A stretch of DNA of 64,000 nucleotides from Aquabacterium sp. (GTDB taxonomy: Bacteria; Pseudomonadota; Gammaproteobacteria; Burkholderiales; Burkholderiaceae_C), in assembly GCF_016234775.1 (NCBI RefSeq), contig NZ_JACRAH010000031.1, positions 100,584 through 164,583 on the forward strand. Reading direction: 5' to 3'. Each line of letters opens with the position of its first letter. Positions within the stretch are counted from its first letter, which is position 1. The notes beneath the pieces were generated by a model. That model was not told the DNA's origin. It saw nothing but the letters and a program-made list of their open reading frames with translations, and made no database searches. Made by a program: the position numbers and the translations under genes. Positions 19,378-28,381 of this stretch are shown piece after piece.

Positions 19378-19489
19378 TATGACCGGCGCCAGCACTGGAT
19401 ATACCCTCTTTGTGGTGAGTGAGCGCATGGCCACGGCATTTGCGGACACCTCATCCCACAACTGACCCACGCCTTCAGGAGCCTCGACC

Positions 19490-21025
19490 ATGAGCACCGC
19501 AGCCCCCCGCCCGATCCGCTTCGTGCACCAGGGGCAGATACAGGAGGTCAAAGACCTCCCCCCCACGACCACCGTACTGCAATGGTTGCGCGAACAGGCG
19601 CATTGCACCGGCACCAAGGAAGGCTGCGCCGAGGGTGACTGCGGCGCCTGCACCGTGGTGCTGGGCGAGCGCCACCCTGAAACCGGGCAGTGGCAACAGA
19701 AAACCGTCAACGCCTGCATCCAGTTCCTGCCCACGCTGGATGGCAAGGCCCTGCTGACCGTGGAAGATCTGAAACCCGCAAGCAGCGATCAGCTTCACCC
19801 CTGCCAGCAAGCCATGGTGGATTGCCATGGTTCGCAATGCGGTTTCTGCACGCCGGGCTTCGTGATGTCGCTGTGGGACATCTACCAGACGCATGAACAG
19901 CCCCCCTCGCGCACGGCGCTGGCTGATGCGCTGGCAGGCAATCTGTGCCGCTGCACGGGCTACCGCCCCATCCTGGACGCCGGGCAAAAGATGTTTGAAG
20001 GGCCTCGCCAGCCGTTTGCGCCCGAGCCATGGCTGCAACAGCTCGCAGCGCTGCAAGGCCAGTCACCAGATGGCCTGCAGTACGAAGGCCCCGCGCAGAC
20101 GGACAGCCGCATGCGCAGCCGCTTCTTCGCCCCGACATCCTTGAGCGATCTCGCCAGCCTGCGGCTTTCAATGCCCGATGCGCGCTTGCTGGCTGGCAGC
20201 ACCGATGTCGGCCTGTGGGTCACCAAGCAGTTCAAGGCGCTGGGCGACATCATTTATCTGGGGCAGGTGCCCGAGTTGCGGCGCATCCTCACACCGGCGA
20301 GCGTCACGGGTCAGCCAGATGCACTGGACATCGGCGCGGCCGTGACACTGGAAGAGGCCTGGTCCACGCTGGCTTCGCACATACCCGAGCTGCGAGAACT
20401 CTGGTTGCGGTTTGCCTCGCCGCCGGTTCGCCATGCGGGCACCCTGGTCGGCAATCTGGCCAACGGCTCACCCATCGGCGACAGCGCCCCCATCCTGCTG
20501 GCGCTGGACGCCACACTCGTGCTGCGCGCCGGCCAGTTCACGCGAGAGATGCCGCTGCCAGCCTTCTATCTGGACTACATGAAGAACGCCTTGAAGCCCG
20601 GCGAGTTCATCCAGTCCGTGCGCGTTCCGATCTTCAGCAAGGATGCGGGCGAGATCCTGCGGGCCTACAAGATTTCGAAGCGGCGCGACAGCGACATCTC
20701 CGCCGTGTGCGCGGGCCTGTTCATTCAGCTGGAAGGCGACACCATCAAGCAGGCACGACTGGCCTGGGGTGGCATGGCGGCCACCGCGCGCCGCGCCAGC
20801 CAGACCGAAGCCGCCATGATCGGACAAGCCTGGACCGAAACCACCCTGCGCCAGGCCCAGGCCGCGCTGGCACAGGACTTCCAGCCCATGACCGATCTGC
20901 GCGCCAGCAAGGACTACCGCATCAAGGTCGCCGCCAACCTGCTGGAACGTTTCTGGCTTGAAACCCGTCCACACAACCCACTGCGCGCCGACGAGGTGCA
21001 GGTATGGCCTGCGCAAACAGCATGA
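19490..21025 (+). CDS. xdhA: Xanthine dehydrogenase small subunit (FeS/FAD)
   Basis: Electron-transfer subunit of xanthine dehydrogenase, 511 residues. The N-terminal plant-type 2Fe-2S domain has CTGTKEGCAEGDCGACTV; the second 2Fe-2S domain has CHGSQCGFCTPGFVMS and NLCRCTGYRPI. A FAD domain follows, with LLAGSTDVGLWVTKQFK, VRHAGTLVGNLANGSPIGDS and ISKRRDSDISAVCAGLF. The ATG at 19490 starts MSTAAPRPIRFVHQGQ, the common form. It overlaps xdhB by some 22 bases. With XdhB it oxidises hypoxanthine and xanthine to urate, passing electrons to NAD+. Confidence 0.97.
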   Translation: MSTAAPRPIRFVHQGQIQEVKDLPPTTTVLQWLREQAHCTGTKEGCAEGDCGACTVVLGERHPETGQWQQKTVNACIQFLPTLDGKALLTVEDLKPASSDQLHPCQQAMVDCHGSQCGFCTPGFVMSLWDIYQTHEQPPSRTALADALAGNLCRCTGYRPILDAGQKMFEGPRQPFAPEPWLQQLAALQGQSPDGLQYEGPAQTDSRMRSRFFAPTSLSDLASLRLSMPDARLLAGSTDVGLWVTKQFKALGDIIYLGQVPELRRILTPASVTGQPDALDIGAAVTLEEAWSTLASHIPELRELWLRFASPPVRHAGTLVGNLANGSPIGDSAPILLALDATLVLRAGQFTREMPLPAFYLDYMKNALKPGEFIQSVRVPIFSKDAGEILRAYKISKRRDSDISAVCAGLFIQLEGDTIKQARLAWGGMAATARRASQTEAAMIGQAWTETTLRQAQAALAQDFQPMTDLRASKDYRIKVAANLLERFWLETRPHNPLRADEVQVWPAQTA

Positions 21026-23376
21026 ACAAGACCGTGGAAGCCTTCCTGCCCTCGCCCACTGCCTCACCCACTGCGGCGGGCCGCGCCTTGCCGCATGAAT
21101 CCGCTCACCTGCATGTGGCCGGTCAGGCCACCTACATCGATGACCTGCCCGAGCTGGCCGGCACGCTGCATGCAGCCCTGGGCCTGTCGCCGGTGGCGCA
21201 TGGTCGGCTGCTGTCCATCGATGTGGATGGCCTGAAAGCACAACCGGGTGTGGTGGCCGTGCTCACCGCGCGCGACATCCCTGGCGTCAATGATTGCGGG
21301 GCCATCGTCCACGACGACCCCATCCTGGCAGACGGTGAGGTGCATTACCTCGGTCAACCCATGTTCGTGGTGCTATCGGCGCAACGAGAAACGGCACGTC
21401 GCGTGGCCGCGATGGCGCGGGACTTCACCACGATCGAAGCGCTCCCCGCCCTGTTGACGCCCGAGGCCGCGCACGCAGCCCAAAGTTATGTCGTGCCACC
21501 CATGCACATGCAAAGGGGTGATGCGGCCCAGGCCCTGGCGCAAGCCCCGCATCGCCTGCAAGGCCGATTCCATCTGGGCGGGCAGGAGCAGTTCTATCTG
21601 GAAGGCCAGATCGCCTACGCCATCCCGAAAGAAAACCATGGCTTGCTGGTTCACAGCTCCACCCAGCACCCCAGCGAAATGCAGCATGCCATTGCCCATG
21701 CCTTGAACCTGCATGCGCATCATGTGCTCGTCGAGTGCCGACGCATGGGGGGCGGTTTCGGCGGCAAGGAGTCGCAATCGGCCGTGTTCGCCTGCGTGGC
21801 GGCGATGGCAGCTTACAAGCTGCAAAAGCCCGTCAAGCTGCGCCCCGATCGTGACGACGACTTCATGATCACCGGCCGACGCCATTGCTTCGTGCACGAC
21901 TTCGACATTGCCTATGACCAGGATGGCCGTTTGCTGGGTGCCAAGGTCGAGATGGTGTCCCGCGCGGGCTTCTCTGCCGACCTGTCTGCGCCGGTGATGA
22001 CCCGGGCACTGTGCCACTTCGACAATGCCTACTTCCTGCCTGCGGTGGACCTGCATGGCTACTGCGCCCGCACCAACACGCAGAGCAACACGGCCTTTCG
22101 AGGCTTTGGTGGCCCGCAGGGTGCACTGGCCATCGAGGTCATCCTCGACTCGGTGGCGCGCCAGCTGGGCAAGGACCCGCTGGACGTGCGCCTGGCCAAC
22201 CTGTATGGCACCACGGACCGCAACACCACGCCCTATGGCCAGCTTGTTGAAGACAACGTCCTGATGCCCTTGCTGGATCAACTGGTCGGCAGCAGTGATT
22301 ACCGCGCGCGTCGCACCGAGGTGGCCGCCTTCAACGCCAGCAGCCCGGTGCTCAAGAAGGGCCTGGCGCTCACGCCGCTCAAGTTCGGCATCTCATTCAA
22401 TGTGGTGCACCTCAACCAGGCCGGCGCACTGGTGCACATCTACAGCGATGGCAGCATCCTGGTCAACCACGGTGGCACCGAGATGGGCCAGGGGCTCAAC
22501 ACCAAAGTGGCGCAGATGGTGGCCCATACCCTGGGCGTCAAACCCGAGCGGGTGCGCGTCACCGCCACGGACACCAGCAAGGTCGTCAACACCTCGGCCA
22601 CAGCGGCATCGACAGGTTCGGACCTCAACGGCAAGGCGGCGGCCGACGCGGCCATGCAGATCCGGTCACGACTGATCAGGATGCTGGCAGAACGTCACAC
22701 GCTGCCTGATGAAGCCATCCACTTTGCCGACGACGAGGTGCGCATTGGCGAACAGACGCTGCGCTTTGAAGACGTCGTGATGGACGCCTACCTGGCACGC
22801 GTGCAACTGTGGTCGGACGGCTTTTATGCCACGCCCAAACTGCACTGGAACCGGGACACCATGCAAGGCCGCCCCTTCTTCTACTTTGCCTATGGCGCGG
22901 CCGTCAGCGAGGTGCTGGTGGACACGCTCACGGGCGAGTGGAAGCTGCTGCGCGCCGACGTGCTGCACGACGTGGGCCAGTCGATCAACCCGGCGCTGGA
23001 CATCGGCCAGATCGAAGGCGCCTTCATCCAGGGCATGGGCTGGTTGACAAGTGAAGAGCTCTACTGGCACCCGCAGAGCGGCAAGCTGATGACGCACGCG
23101 CCATCCACCTACAAGATCCCGACTGCCAGCGACTGCCCTGCCGACTTCCGCTTCCAGCTGTTCAAGAACCAGAACGTGGAGGACACGATCTACCGGTCCA
23201 AGGCCGTGGGCGAGCCGCCATTGCTGCTGCCCTTCTCGGTCTTCCTGGCCATCCGGGATGCGATCTCATCCATGGGCCAGCACCGCGTGGATCCGCCCCT
23301 GCGCGCGCCCGCCACGCCCGAGGCCATCCTGGATGCGGTGGATGCCGTCAAAGCCGCCTGTGCGGCGCAACCATGA
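21004..23376 (+). CDS. xdhB: Xanthine dehydrogenase large subunit (molybdenum cofactor)
   Basis: Catalytic subunit of 790 residues. Molybdopterin-binding marks are MGGGFGGKESQSAVFACVAA near residue 250, TAFRGFGGPQGALAIEVIL near 365, HGGTEMGQGLNTKVAQM near 490, and the C-terminal KAVGEPPLLLPFSVFLAIRD, which holds the catalytic Glu. The start at 21004 (MACANSMNKTVE) has GAGGTGCAGGT just upstream; ATG 21022 would overlap the xdhA stop in an ATGA and is a reasonable alternative. Order xdhA-xdhB-xdhC is the standard one, with four-base overlap to xdhC. Confidence 0.97.
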   Translation: MACANSMNKTVEAFLPSPTASPTAAGRALPHESAHLHVAGQATYIDDLPELAGTLHAALGLSPVAHGRLLSIDVDGLKAQPGVVAVLTARDIPGVNDCGAIVHDDPILADGEVHYLGQPMFVVLSAQRETARRVAAMARDFTTIEALPALLTPEAAHAAQSYVVPPMHMQRGDAAQALAQAPHRLQGRFHLGGQEQFYLEGQIAYAIPKENHGLLVHSSTQHPSEMQHAIAHALNLHAHHVLVECRRMGGGFGGKESQSAVFACVAAMAAYKLQKPVKLRPDRDDDFMITGRRHCFVHDFDIAYDQDGRLLGAKVEMVSRAGFSADLSAPVMTRALCHFDNAYFLPAVDLHGYCARTNTQSNTAFRGFGGPQGALAIEVILDSVARQLGKDPLDVRLANLYGTTDRNTTPYGQLVEDNVLMPLLDQLVGSSDYRARRTEVAAFNASSPVLKKGLALTPLKFGISFNVVHLNQAGALVHIYSDGSILVNHGGTEMGQGLNTKVAQMVAHTLGVKPERVRVTATDTSKVVNTSATAASTGSDLNGKAAADAAMQIRSRLIRMLAERHTLPDEAIHFADDEVRIGEQTLRFEDVVMDAYLARVQLWSDGFYATPKLHWNRDTMQGRPFFYFAYGAAVSEVLVDTLTGEWKLLRADVLHDVGQSINPALDIGQIEGAFIQGMGWLTSEELYWHPQSGKLMTHAPSTYKIPTASDCPADFRFQLFKNQNVEDTIYRSKAVGEPPLLLPFSVFLAIRDAISSMGQHRVDPPLRAPATPEAILDAVDAVKAACAAQP

Positions 23377-24278
23377 GCGCCTGGAGCGCCCCCGCCCTGC
23401 GCCAACTGGCCTGCGACTGGCTTCAAGCCGGTCAACGCGCCATGGTGCTCACCGTGGTGAACAGCCAGGGCTCCACGCCACGCGATGCCGGCACACGCAT
23501 GCTCGTGAGCGCCGATGCCATGGAGGGCACCATAGGTGGTGGCCACCTGGAGTGGCAAGCCATCGAGCTGGCCAGACAGGCCTTGAAGGAATGTTCGACC
23601 AGCCTTGACCAAACCACCGGCTGGACACAGACCTTTGCCCTGGGCCCCTCGCTCGGGCAATGCTGCGGCGGCGTGGTTCAACTTCACTTCGCCCCGCTGG
23701 ATGAGGCCGCCTTGCACCAGTGGCCGATCAGCACGGCCTTGCACATCGAACTGCATGGCGCAGGCCATGTTGGCCAGGCCATCGTCAAATTGCTGGCCGA
23801 CCTGGACTTCTCGGTGCGCTGGATCGACACGCGCGACAGCGGCACGGACGACTCAGCATCGCCATGCGGCCTGCCCGATGCCGCCACCCTGGCTGCCTTG
23901 CCGCCGCACATCACCTGGCACCCCAGCGACGCGCCGCCAGACGAGGTGGCCGATGCGCCACCAGGCGCCATCCATCTGGTGCTGACGCATCGGCACGACC
24001 TGGATCTGCGCATCATCGAGGCCGTCCTGCGCCGTGGCGACAGCCTGTTTGCAGGCATGATCGGCTCGCAGACCAAGCAGGCCAAGTTCCTGCATCGGCT
24101 GGAAGCCAGAGGCTTGAATCACGCTCAACTCGCCCACATGACCTGCCCGATCGGCTTGCCCGAACTCAAGGGCAAGGAGCCGGCCGTGATTGCGGTCTCT
24201 GTGGTGGCCCAGTTGCTCCTGCTGAGACAATCACTGAGTTGCACACCACCATGTGCACCAGACAAGGCCCAGCCGTGA
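23373..24278 (+). CDS. xdhC: Xanthine dehydrogenase accessory protein XdhC
   Basis: Chaperone that binds molybdenum cofactor and inserts it, in sulfurated form, into XdhB (established for the family). It has 301 residues. The N-terminal XdhC/CoxI domain contains VNSQGSTPRDAGTRMLVSA, GTIGGGHLEWQAIELARQ and LGPSLGQCCGGVVQLHF; the Rossmann-like C-terminal domain contains ELHGAGHVGQAIVKLLADLD and FAGMIGSQTKQAKFLHRLEA. ATG overlaps the xdhB stop (ATGA) and its stop overlaps the GTG start of the next gene, so the four genes form one tightly coupled unit. Confidence 0.96.
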   Translation: MSAWSAPALRQLACDWLQAGQRAMVLTVVNSQGSTPRDAGTRMLVSADAMEGTIGGGHLEWQAIELARQALKECSTSLDQTTGWTQTFALGPSLGQCCGGVVQLHFAPLDEAALHQWPISTALHIELHGAGHVGQAIVKLLADLDFSVRWIDTRDSGTDDSASPCGLPDAATLAALPPHITWHPSDAPPDEVADAPPGAIHLVLTHRHDLDLRIIEAVLRRGDSLFAGMIGSQTKQAKFLHRLEARGLNHAQLAHMTCPIGLPELKGKEPAVIAVSVVAQLLLLRQSLSCTPPCAPDKAQP

Positions 24279-25678
24279 CCCAGCCCACCTTGCTCATCAA
24301 GGATGCCGACTGCATCGCCACCATGGACGATCAAGGCACCGAATGGCGACACGCCAGCGTGCTGATCCGCGGCCACGAAATCCTGGCCGCCGGCCCGACC
24401 GAAGCGTTGCCCGCCGAATGGCTGGCCCAGGCCACACAGACCATCGACGCGCGCGGCCACGTGGTCATCCCGGGCCTGGTCAACACCCATCACCACATGT
24501 TCCAGAGCCTGACGCGTGCCATCCCCGCCGCGCAGGATGCCGAGTTGTTCAGCTGGCTGCGCACGCTCTACCCCATGTGGGCACGCCTCACGCCGGACAT
24601 GATCCATGTGTCCACCCAGGTCGCCATGGCCGAGTTGCTGCTCAGCGGGTGCACCACCAGCAGCGATCACCTCTACCTCTACCCCAACGGGGTTCGCCTG
24701 GACGACAGCATCCATGCCGCGCAAGAGATCGGCATGCGCTTTCATGCCTGCCGGGGCAGCATGAGTGTGGGGGAAAGCGCCGGCGGCTTGCCGCCTGACA
24801 GCCTCGTGGAACGTGAAGACGCCATCCTGCGCGAAAGCCAGCGCCTGATCGAGGCCTTCCACGACGAGCAACGCCACGCCATGCTGCGCATCTCCCTGGC
24901 GCCCTGCTCGCCCTTCTCGGTCAGCACGGACCTGATGCGCGAATCAGCCCGACTGGCGCGTCAATGCGGCAAGCACGGCGTGCGCCTGCACACACACCTG
25001 GCCGAAAACGACCACGACGTCGCCTACACGCGCGAGAAGTTCAACTGCACGCCTACCGAATACGCCGAAGCACAAGGCTGGCTGGGTGATGACGTGTGGC
25101 ACGCGCACTGCGTCAAGCTCGACGACCATGGCATTGGCCGCTTTGCTGCCACACACACTGGCGTGGCCCACTGCCCCTGCAGCAACATGCGACTGGCCTC
25201 CGGCATCGCGCCGATCAGGCGCATGCTGGATGCGGGCGTACCTGTTGGCCTGGGCGTGGACGGCTCCGCCAGCAACGACGCCGCGCACCTGCTGGGCGAA
25301 GCCCGCCAGGCCATGCTGCTGGCGCGCGTAGGCCGCAGCCTTGCGCCCTTTGGTTGCGACCATGGGCCTGCAGACATGACAACTCGGCATGCACTGCGCA
25401 TGGCCACACGCGGTGGGGCCCAGGTACTGGGCCGAGATGACATCGGGCAGATCGCGCCAGGCATGGCGGCAGACCTGGCCATCTATGACCTGCGCACGCT
25501 GGGCATGGCCGGCAGCGCCGTGCATGACCCGATCGCCTCACTGCTGATGACCCAACCAGCGCAAACGGCCTGGGCCATCGTTCATGGCCGCGTCGTGGCT
25601 GACCATGGCCAGTTGACGACCGTTGATCTGCCCAAGCTGATCGGCCAGCACAACGCCATGGCGCAATCGATCATCTGA
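24275..25678 (+). CDS. 8-oxoguanine deaminase
   Basis: Amidohydrolase of about 467 residues that probably turns 8-oxoguanine into urate and ammonia. It has the metal motif GLVNTHHHMFQSLTRAIPAA near residue 65, then LRTLYPMWARLTPDMIH, SGCTTSSDHLYLYPNG, a conserved LHTHLAENDHDVAYTREKF, HAHCVKLDD, HCPCSNMRLASGIAP and GLGVDGSASNDAAHLL. The SSDHLYLYP and CSNMRLASG wording is that of the characterised 8-oxoguanine deaminase/isocytosine deaminase group, related to AtzB/TrzN-type enzymes. GTG 24275, overlapping the xdhC stop as GTGA, gives the usual N-terminus VTQPTLLIKDADCIATMD and has AAGG upstream; ATG 24251 is a second choice. Its product joins the urate pool made by XdhAB. Confidence 0.88.
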   Translation: MTQPTLLIKDADCIATMDDQGTEWRHASVLIRGHEILAAGPTEALPAEWLAQATQTIDARGHVVIPGLVNTHHHMFQSLTRAIPAAQDAELFSWLRTLYPMWARLTPDMIHVSTQVAMAELLLSGCTTSSDHLYLYPNGVRLDDSIHAAQEIGMRFHACRGSMSVGESAGGLPPDSLVEREDAILRESQRLIEAFHDEQRHAMLRISLAPCSPFSVSTDLMRESARLARQCGKHGVRLHTHLAENDHDVAYTREKFNCTPTEYAEAQGWLGDDVWHAHCVKLDDHGIGRFAATHTGVAHCPCSNMRLASGIAPIRRMLDAGVPVGLGVDGSASNDAAHLLGEARQAMLLARVGRSLAPFGCDHGPADMTTRHALRMATRGGAQVLGRDDIGQIAPGMAADLAIYDLRTLGMAGSAVHDPIASLLMTQPAQTAWAIVHGRVVADHGQLTTVDLPKLIGQHNAMAQSII

Positions 25679-25688
25679 GCACGTCACG

Positions 25689-25700
25689 TGGATCCCCCCC
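25689..25700 (+). repeat. 12-base direct repeat, left copy
   Basis: TGGATCCCCCCC, identical to 26589-26600 exactly 900 bases away. The two copies bracket the PEP-CTERM gene at 25805-26524. Function unknown; compare the finding on this pair. Confidence 0.5.
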
Positions 25701-25751
25701 CTGTCAGCGAGCCGTCCTGCCCAACTCCCAGCCAACCCACGCACCAAGGAC

Positions 25752-25785
25752 AAAGGGCGAGACCCTTGCGAGTCTCGCCCTTTTG
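25752..25785 (+). terminator. Intrinsic terminator after the xdhABC/deaminase operon
   Basis: AAAGGGCGAGAC (25752-25763) and GTCTCGCCCTTT (25772-25783) form a perfect 12-bp stem with an 8-base loop, followed by TT. It lies between the convergent ends of the deaminase and the PEP-CTERM gene. Confidence 0.85.
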
Positions 25786-25804
25786 AAAGAAGCTCGAAGA
25801 ATGA

Positions 25805-26524
25805 TCAGCGAACGACGCGGTGACGGCGCAGCGAGAAAACAGCCACACCCAGACCAGCCAGCATCAGACCGAGCATTTCAGGCTCTGGCACAGCTGCGGT
25901 TTGCACGTTCAACTTGTAAGACGAAAGGCTCGTCTGGGCCAAGCCAGAACCAGTCGCGTCGGCGAAAATCATGAAACCGGTAGCAGACATGTTCACCGTG
26001 CTGGCCGAAGAAGCCAGTGCCAGCGTGCCGCTGACATCGTAAGCACCGGAGGCGCTGAACGGTTGGGCATCGGCGCTCACGTTGGCCAGCAACTGGCTAC
26101 CGCTGTTGCCTTGCACCACATCATTGGCAACCCAGAAAGACTGGAAGCCAGCACCGGACATCGCTGTCCCAGCGGCCGTCGGCGACACAAAAGCGTTGTA
26201 CAGACCAGAAACCGTCTCGGTCAGACCCGTGATCTTGTAACCAGCCTTGGCGGTCACGATGATCGGGAAGGGATTGCCGTTGTAGCTGTCAATCGCATAC
26301 GCGGCCACAGATGGCGTGCCCAGCAGAGGGGATGCCGCCACAGCGCTAGCACCACCGAACGTCACGGCATCACCAACCACGCCAACCGACGGGACGCCAG
26401 CCAGGAAGCTGTTGTCATAGGTCAACGTGTACGTGGCTGCATCAACAGTCACAGGCGCCGCATTGGCGACGGACATCGAGCTAGACACGGCCAGCATCAG
26501 TGCAGCAACAGCGAACTTTTTCAC
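25805..26524 (-). CDS. PEP-CTERM sorting domain protein
   Basis: Exported protein of 239 residues with unknown function. It begins VKKFAVAALMLAVSSSMSVA, a signal peptide cleaved near NAAPV. The mature part is Ser/Ala/Gly/Thr-rich with few charges. The tail is VPEPEMLGLMLAGLGVAVFS followed by LRRHRVVR: a PEP motif, a membrane segment and an Arg-rich end, which is the exosortase sorting signal. Exosortase (EpsH family) is expected elsewhere in the genome. The start was set at GTG 26524 because it begins the signal peptide; a TTG at 26557 is in frame. It lies between genes of purine breakdown but is not obviously related to them. Confidence 0.88.
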   Translation of the reverse strand: MKKFAVAALMLAVSSSMSVANAAPVTVDAATYTLTYDNSFLAGVPSVGVVGDAVTFGGASAVAASPLLGTPSVAAYAIDSYNGNPFPIIVTAKAGYKITGLTETVSGLYNAFVSPTAAGTAMSGAGFQSFWVANDVVQGNSGSQLLANVSADAQPFSASGAYDVSGTLALASSASTVNMSATGFMIFADATGSGLAQTSLSSYKLNVQTAAVPEPEMLGLMLAGLGVAVFSLRRHRVVR

Positions 26525-26588
26525 GGCGAGACCTTGGTTTGTAACGGTATGTGCCAACTATAACCACCTTGGTGCGTTAGTGCCAGCA

Positions 26589-26636
26589 TGGATCCCCCCC
26601 TAGCCACGGGGAAAGGCCCGTGAAATTAGGGGGGAT
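26589..26636 (-). repeat. Nested inverted repeats upstream of the PEP-CTERM gene
   Basis: ATCCCCCCCTA (26592-26602) faces TTAGGGGGGAT (26626-26636), and inside it CACGGG (26606-26611) faces CCCGTG (about 26617-26622). The left part holds the right copy of the TGGATCCCCCCC repeat. The whole lies 65 bases or more upstream of the PEP-CTERM start and after the puuD stop; on the minus strand it could act as terminator-like hairpin for puuD or as an operator for the PEP-CTERM gene. There is no T-run. Confidence 0.5.
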
Positions 26637-26667
26637 AGCGTTCACGATGCGAAATCAACTGCACAAC

Positions 26668-27888
26668 CTACCGGCTCAGCTGATTTAGATCAAACCACCG
26701 ACGCAGAACATCCCGCTCGGCCTCGGTGATACCTGTTGCATTGTTCATTGGCATGGCCTTGAGCACCACGACCTGCTGGTAGATCTGCTGCGCATGCGCC
26801 TGAATCTGCTCGGCAGTGTCCAGGCGCACGCCTTTGTTGGCCAGTTGCGCGTTATGGCACATCACGCAGCGCTGGGTGATCACTGCCTGGACCTGCGCCA
26901 GATCCGGCTTCGTCTGCAAGGCCGCCTGGCTCGACGGTGCCGGAGCCGGCGCCAGCCAGACCGCCACCCCGAGCAGCAGGCCACCGCCCGCTACTGCCCA
27001 GCTCCAAGGTGCAGGTTGGCCCGCAACCTCGGTTTTGTGCCGGGCCACGAAGAACTGCCGAATCAAAGCGCCCGCCAGCATGATCAACACCAGCACCAGC
27101 CAGTTATGCGCATGGCCATAAGCCCAGCCATAGTGGTTGCTCAGCATGGCAAACAGCACCGGCAGCACGAAGTAGGTGTTGTGCACGCTGCGCTGTTTGC
27201 CGCGCTTGCCATGAATCGGATCCACCGGCTGCCCGGCTTTCATGGCCGCCACGACCTTGCGTTGCCCCGGGATGATCCAGAAAAACACATTGGCACTCAT
27301 GGCGGTGGCGATCATGGCGCCCACCAGCAGGAAGGCCGCTCGCCCGGCAAACAGTTGGCAGGCGGCCCAAGCCGAGCCCACCACAATGACGAACACACAA
27401 GCCCCCACAAGCTGGTCACCCCGCTTGCCTTGCCCCAGGGTCCGGCAGATCAGGTCATACAACAACCAGAAACCCGCCAGAAAACCCAAGGCGGAAGCCA
27501 CTGCCACACCGGGCGACCAGGCGTGAACCGATTGGTCGATCAAAAAGGTGCCCGCGTTGAAAAGATACATCACCGTGAACAGCGCGAAGCCGGACAACCA
27601 GGTCGAGTAGCTTTCCCAGAAGAACCAGTGGAGGTTCTCCGGCAGCGACTTGGGCGCACCGAGGTATTTCTGTGGGTTGTAGAACCCGCCGCCGTGCACC
27701 GCCCACAACTCACCGCCCACGCCCTTGCTCTTGAGTTCGGGATCTGTCGGGGGCGTCAAGGTGTTGTCGAGCCAGACAAAATAGAAGGACGACCCTACCC
27801 AGGCTATGGCCACGATCACGTGCAACCAGCGCAGCAACAGGTTGGCCCAATCCAGGGCATAGGTCAGCAAGGGCGACAACTCCAGCAT
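26668..27888 (-). CDS. puuD: Membrane-bound urate hydroxylase PuuD
   Basis: Integral-membrane urate oxidase with a C-terminal cytochrome c domain, 406 residues, converting urate to 5-hydroxyisourate. Opening residues include WLHVIVAIAWVGSSFYFVWL then GGELWAVHGGGFYNPQKYL and ENLHWFFWESYSTWLSGFAL, typical of the family. About eight membrane segments follow. The haem-binding CVMCH is at residues 341-345 and a likely distal Met at AMPMNN (379-381). Electrons go to the respiratory chain, so no hydrogen peroxide is formed (family knowledge). ATG 27888 is followed by a clear membrane-anchored N-terminus. It follows uraH in the same direction with nine bases between, so the two successive steps are co-expressed. 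Confidence 0.95.
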   Translation of the reverse strand: MLELSPLLTYALDWANLLLRWLHVIVAIAWVGSSFYFVWLDNTLTPPTDPELKSKGVGGELWAVHGGGFYNPQKYLGAPKSLPENLHWFFWESYSTWLSGFALFTVMYLFNAGTFLIDQSVHAWSPGVAVASALGFLAGFWLLYDLICRTLGQGKRGDQLVGACVFVIVVGSAWAACQLFAGRAAFLLVGAMIATAMSANVFFWIIPGQRKVVAAMKAGQPVDPIHGKRGKQRSVHNTYFVLPVLFAMLSNHYGWAYGHAHNWLVLVLIMLAGALIRQFFVARHKTEVAGQPAPWSWAVAGGGLLLGVAVWLAPAPAPSSQAALQTKPDLAQVQAVITQRCVMCHNAQLANKGVRLDTAEQIQAHAQQIYQQVVVLKAMPMNNATGITEAERDVLRRWFDLNQLSR

Positions 27889-27897
27889 GCGCAGACC

Positions 27898-28308
27898 TCA
27901 GCTTCCACGATAGGTTGAATACGACCAGGGGCTCACCAGCAAGGGCACGTGGTAGTGCGACTGTGCATCGGCGATGCCGAAATCAAGGGGCACCTTGCCC
28001 AGAAAGGCTGGCTGGGGCAGCGCCACACCTTTGGACCTGAAGTAGCCCTCGACATCGAAGATCAGGCGGTAGCAGCCCTTCTTGAAGTCATCCCCGGACA
28101 ACAAGGGCCGATCCAGCCGGCCATCGGCATTGGTGACCACGCTGCGCAAGGACAGCCAGCGCCCGTCGCTGCAACCGTCCGGAGAAGACTCGCGGACATA
28201 CAACTCCAGTTTCATGCCCTCGGCAGGCGTGCCGTGTACGGTATCGAGCACATGGGTGGTGAGGTAGCCCGTACTGGCTGCCTGCGGCGTGTCGTCAGCG
28301 GTATTCAT
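27898..28308 (-). CDS. uraH: 5-hydroxyisourate hydrolase (transthyretin-like)
   Basis: Small tetrameric enzyme of 136 residues that hydrolyses 5-hydroxyisourate to OHCU. The N-terminal motif LTTHVLDTVHGTPAEGMKLE and the C-terminal SYSTYRGS are both diagnostic of the HIU hydrolase family; the latter distinguishes it from transthyretin. The start at 28308 (MNTADDTPQAAS) has GAGG upstream; the longer reading has no family similarity. It shares an operon with puuD and is divergent from the GntR regulator; the 93 bases between the two starts hold a palindromic operator. Confidence 0.96.
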   Translation of the reverse strand: MNTADDTPQAASTGYLTTHVLDTVHGTPAEGMKLELYVRESSPDGCSDGRWLSLRSVVTNADGRLDRPLLSGDDFKKGCYRLIFDVEGYFRSKGVALPQPAFLGKVPLDFGIADAQSHYHVPLLVSPWSYSTYRGS

Positions 28309-28381
28309 GAGTGGCCTCGCTCTCGGGAACCGGCGCCCAAAATAAGGTTTTGCAGCCGGTTCATCTTGCATTTGCAATCTG

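Noticed and set aside
26525..26600. Possible sigma-54 promoter for the PEP-CTERM gene (two TGGCAC sequences on the minus strand)
   Set aside because: Neither TGGCAC has GC at the correct distance for the -12 element.
25689..26636. Possibility that the PEP-CTERM gene and its flanking 12-mers are an insertion sequence
   Set aside because: No transposase, and the repeats are short and C-rich; only a past insertion of unknown type remains possible.
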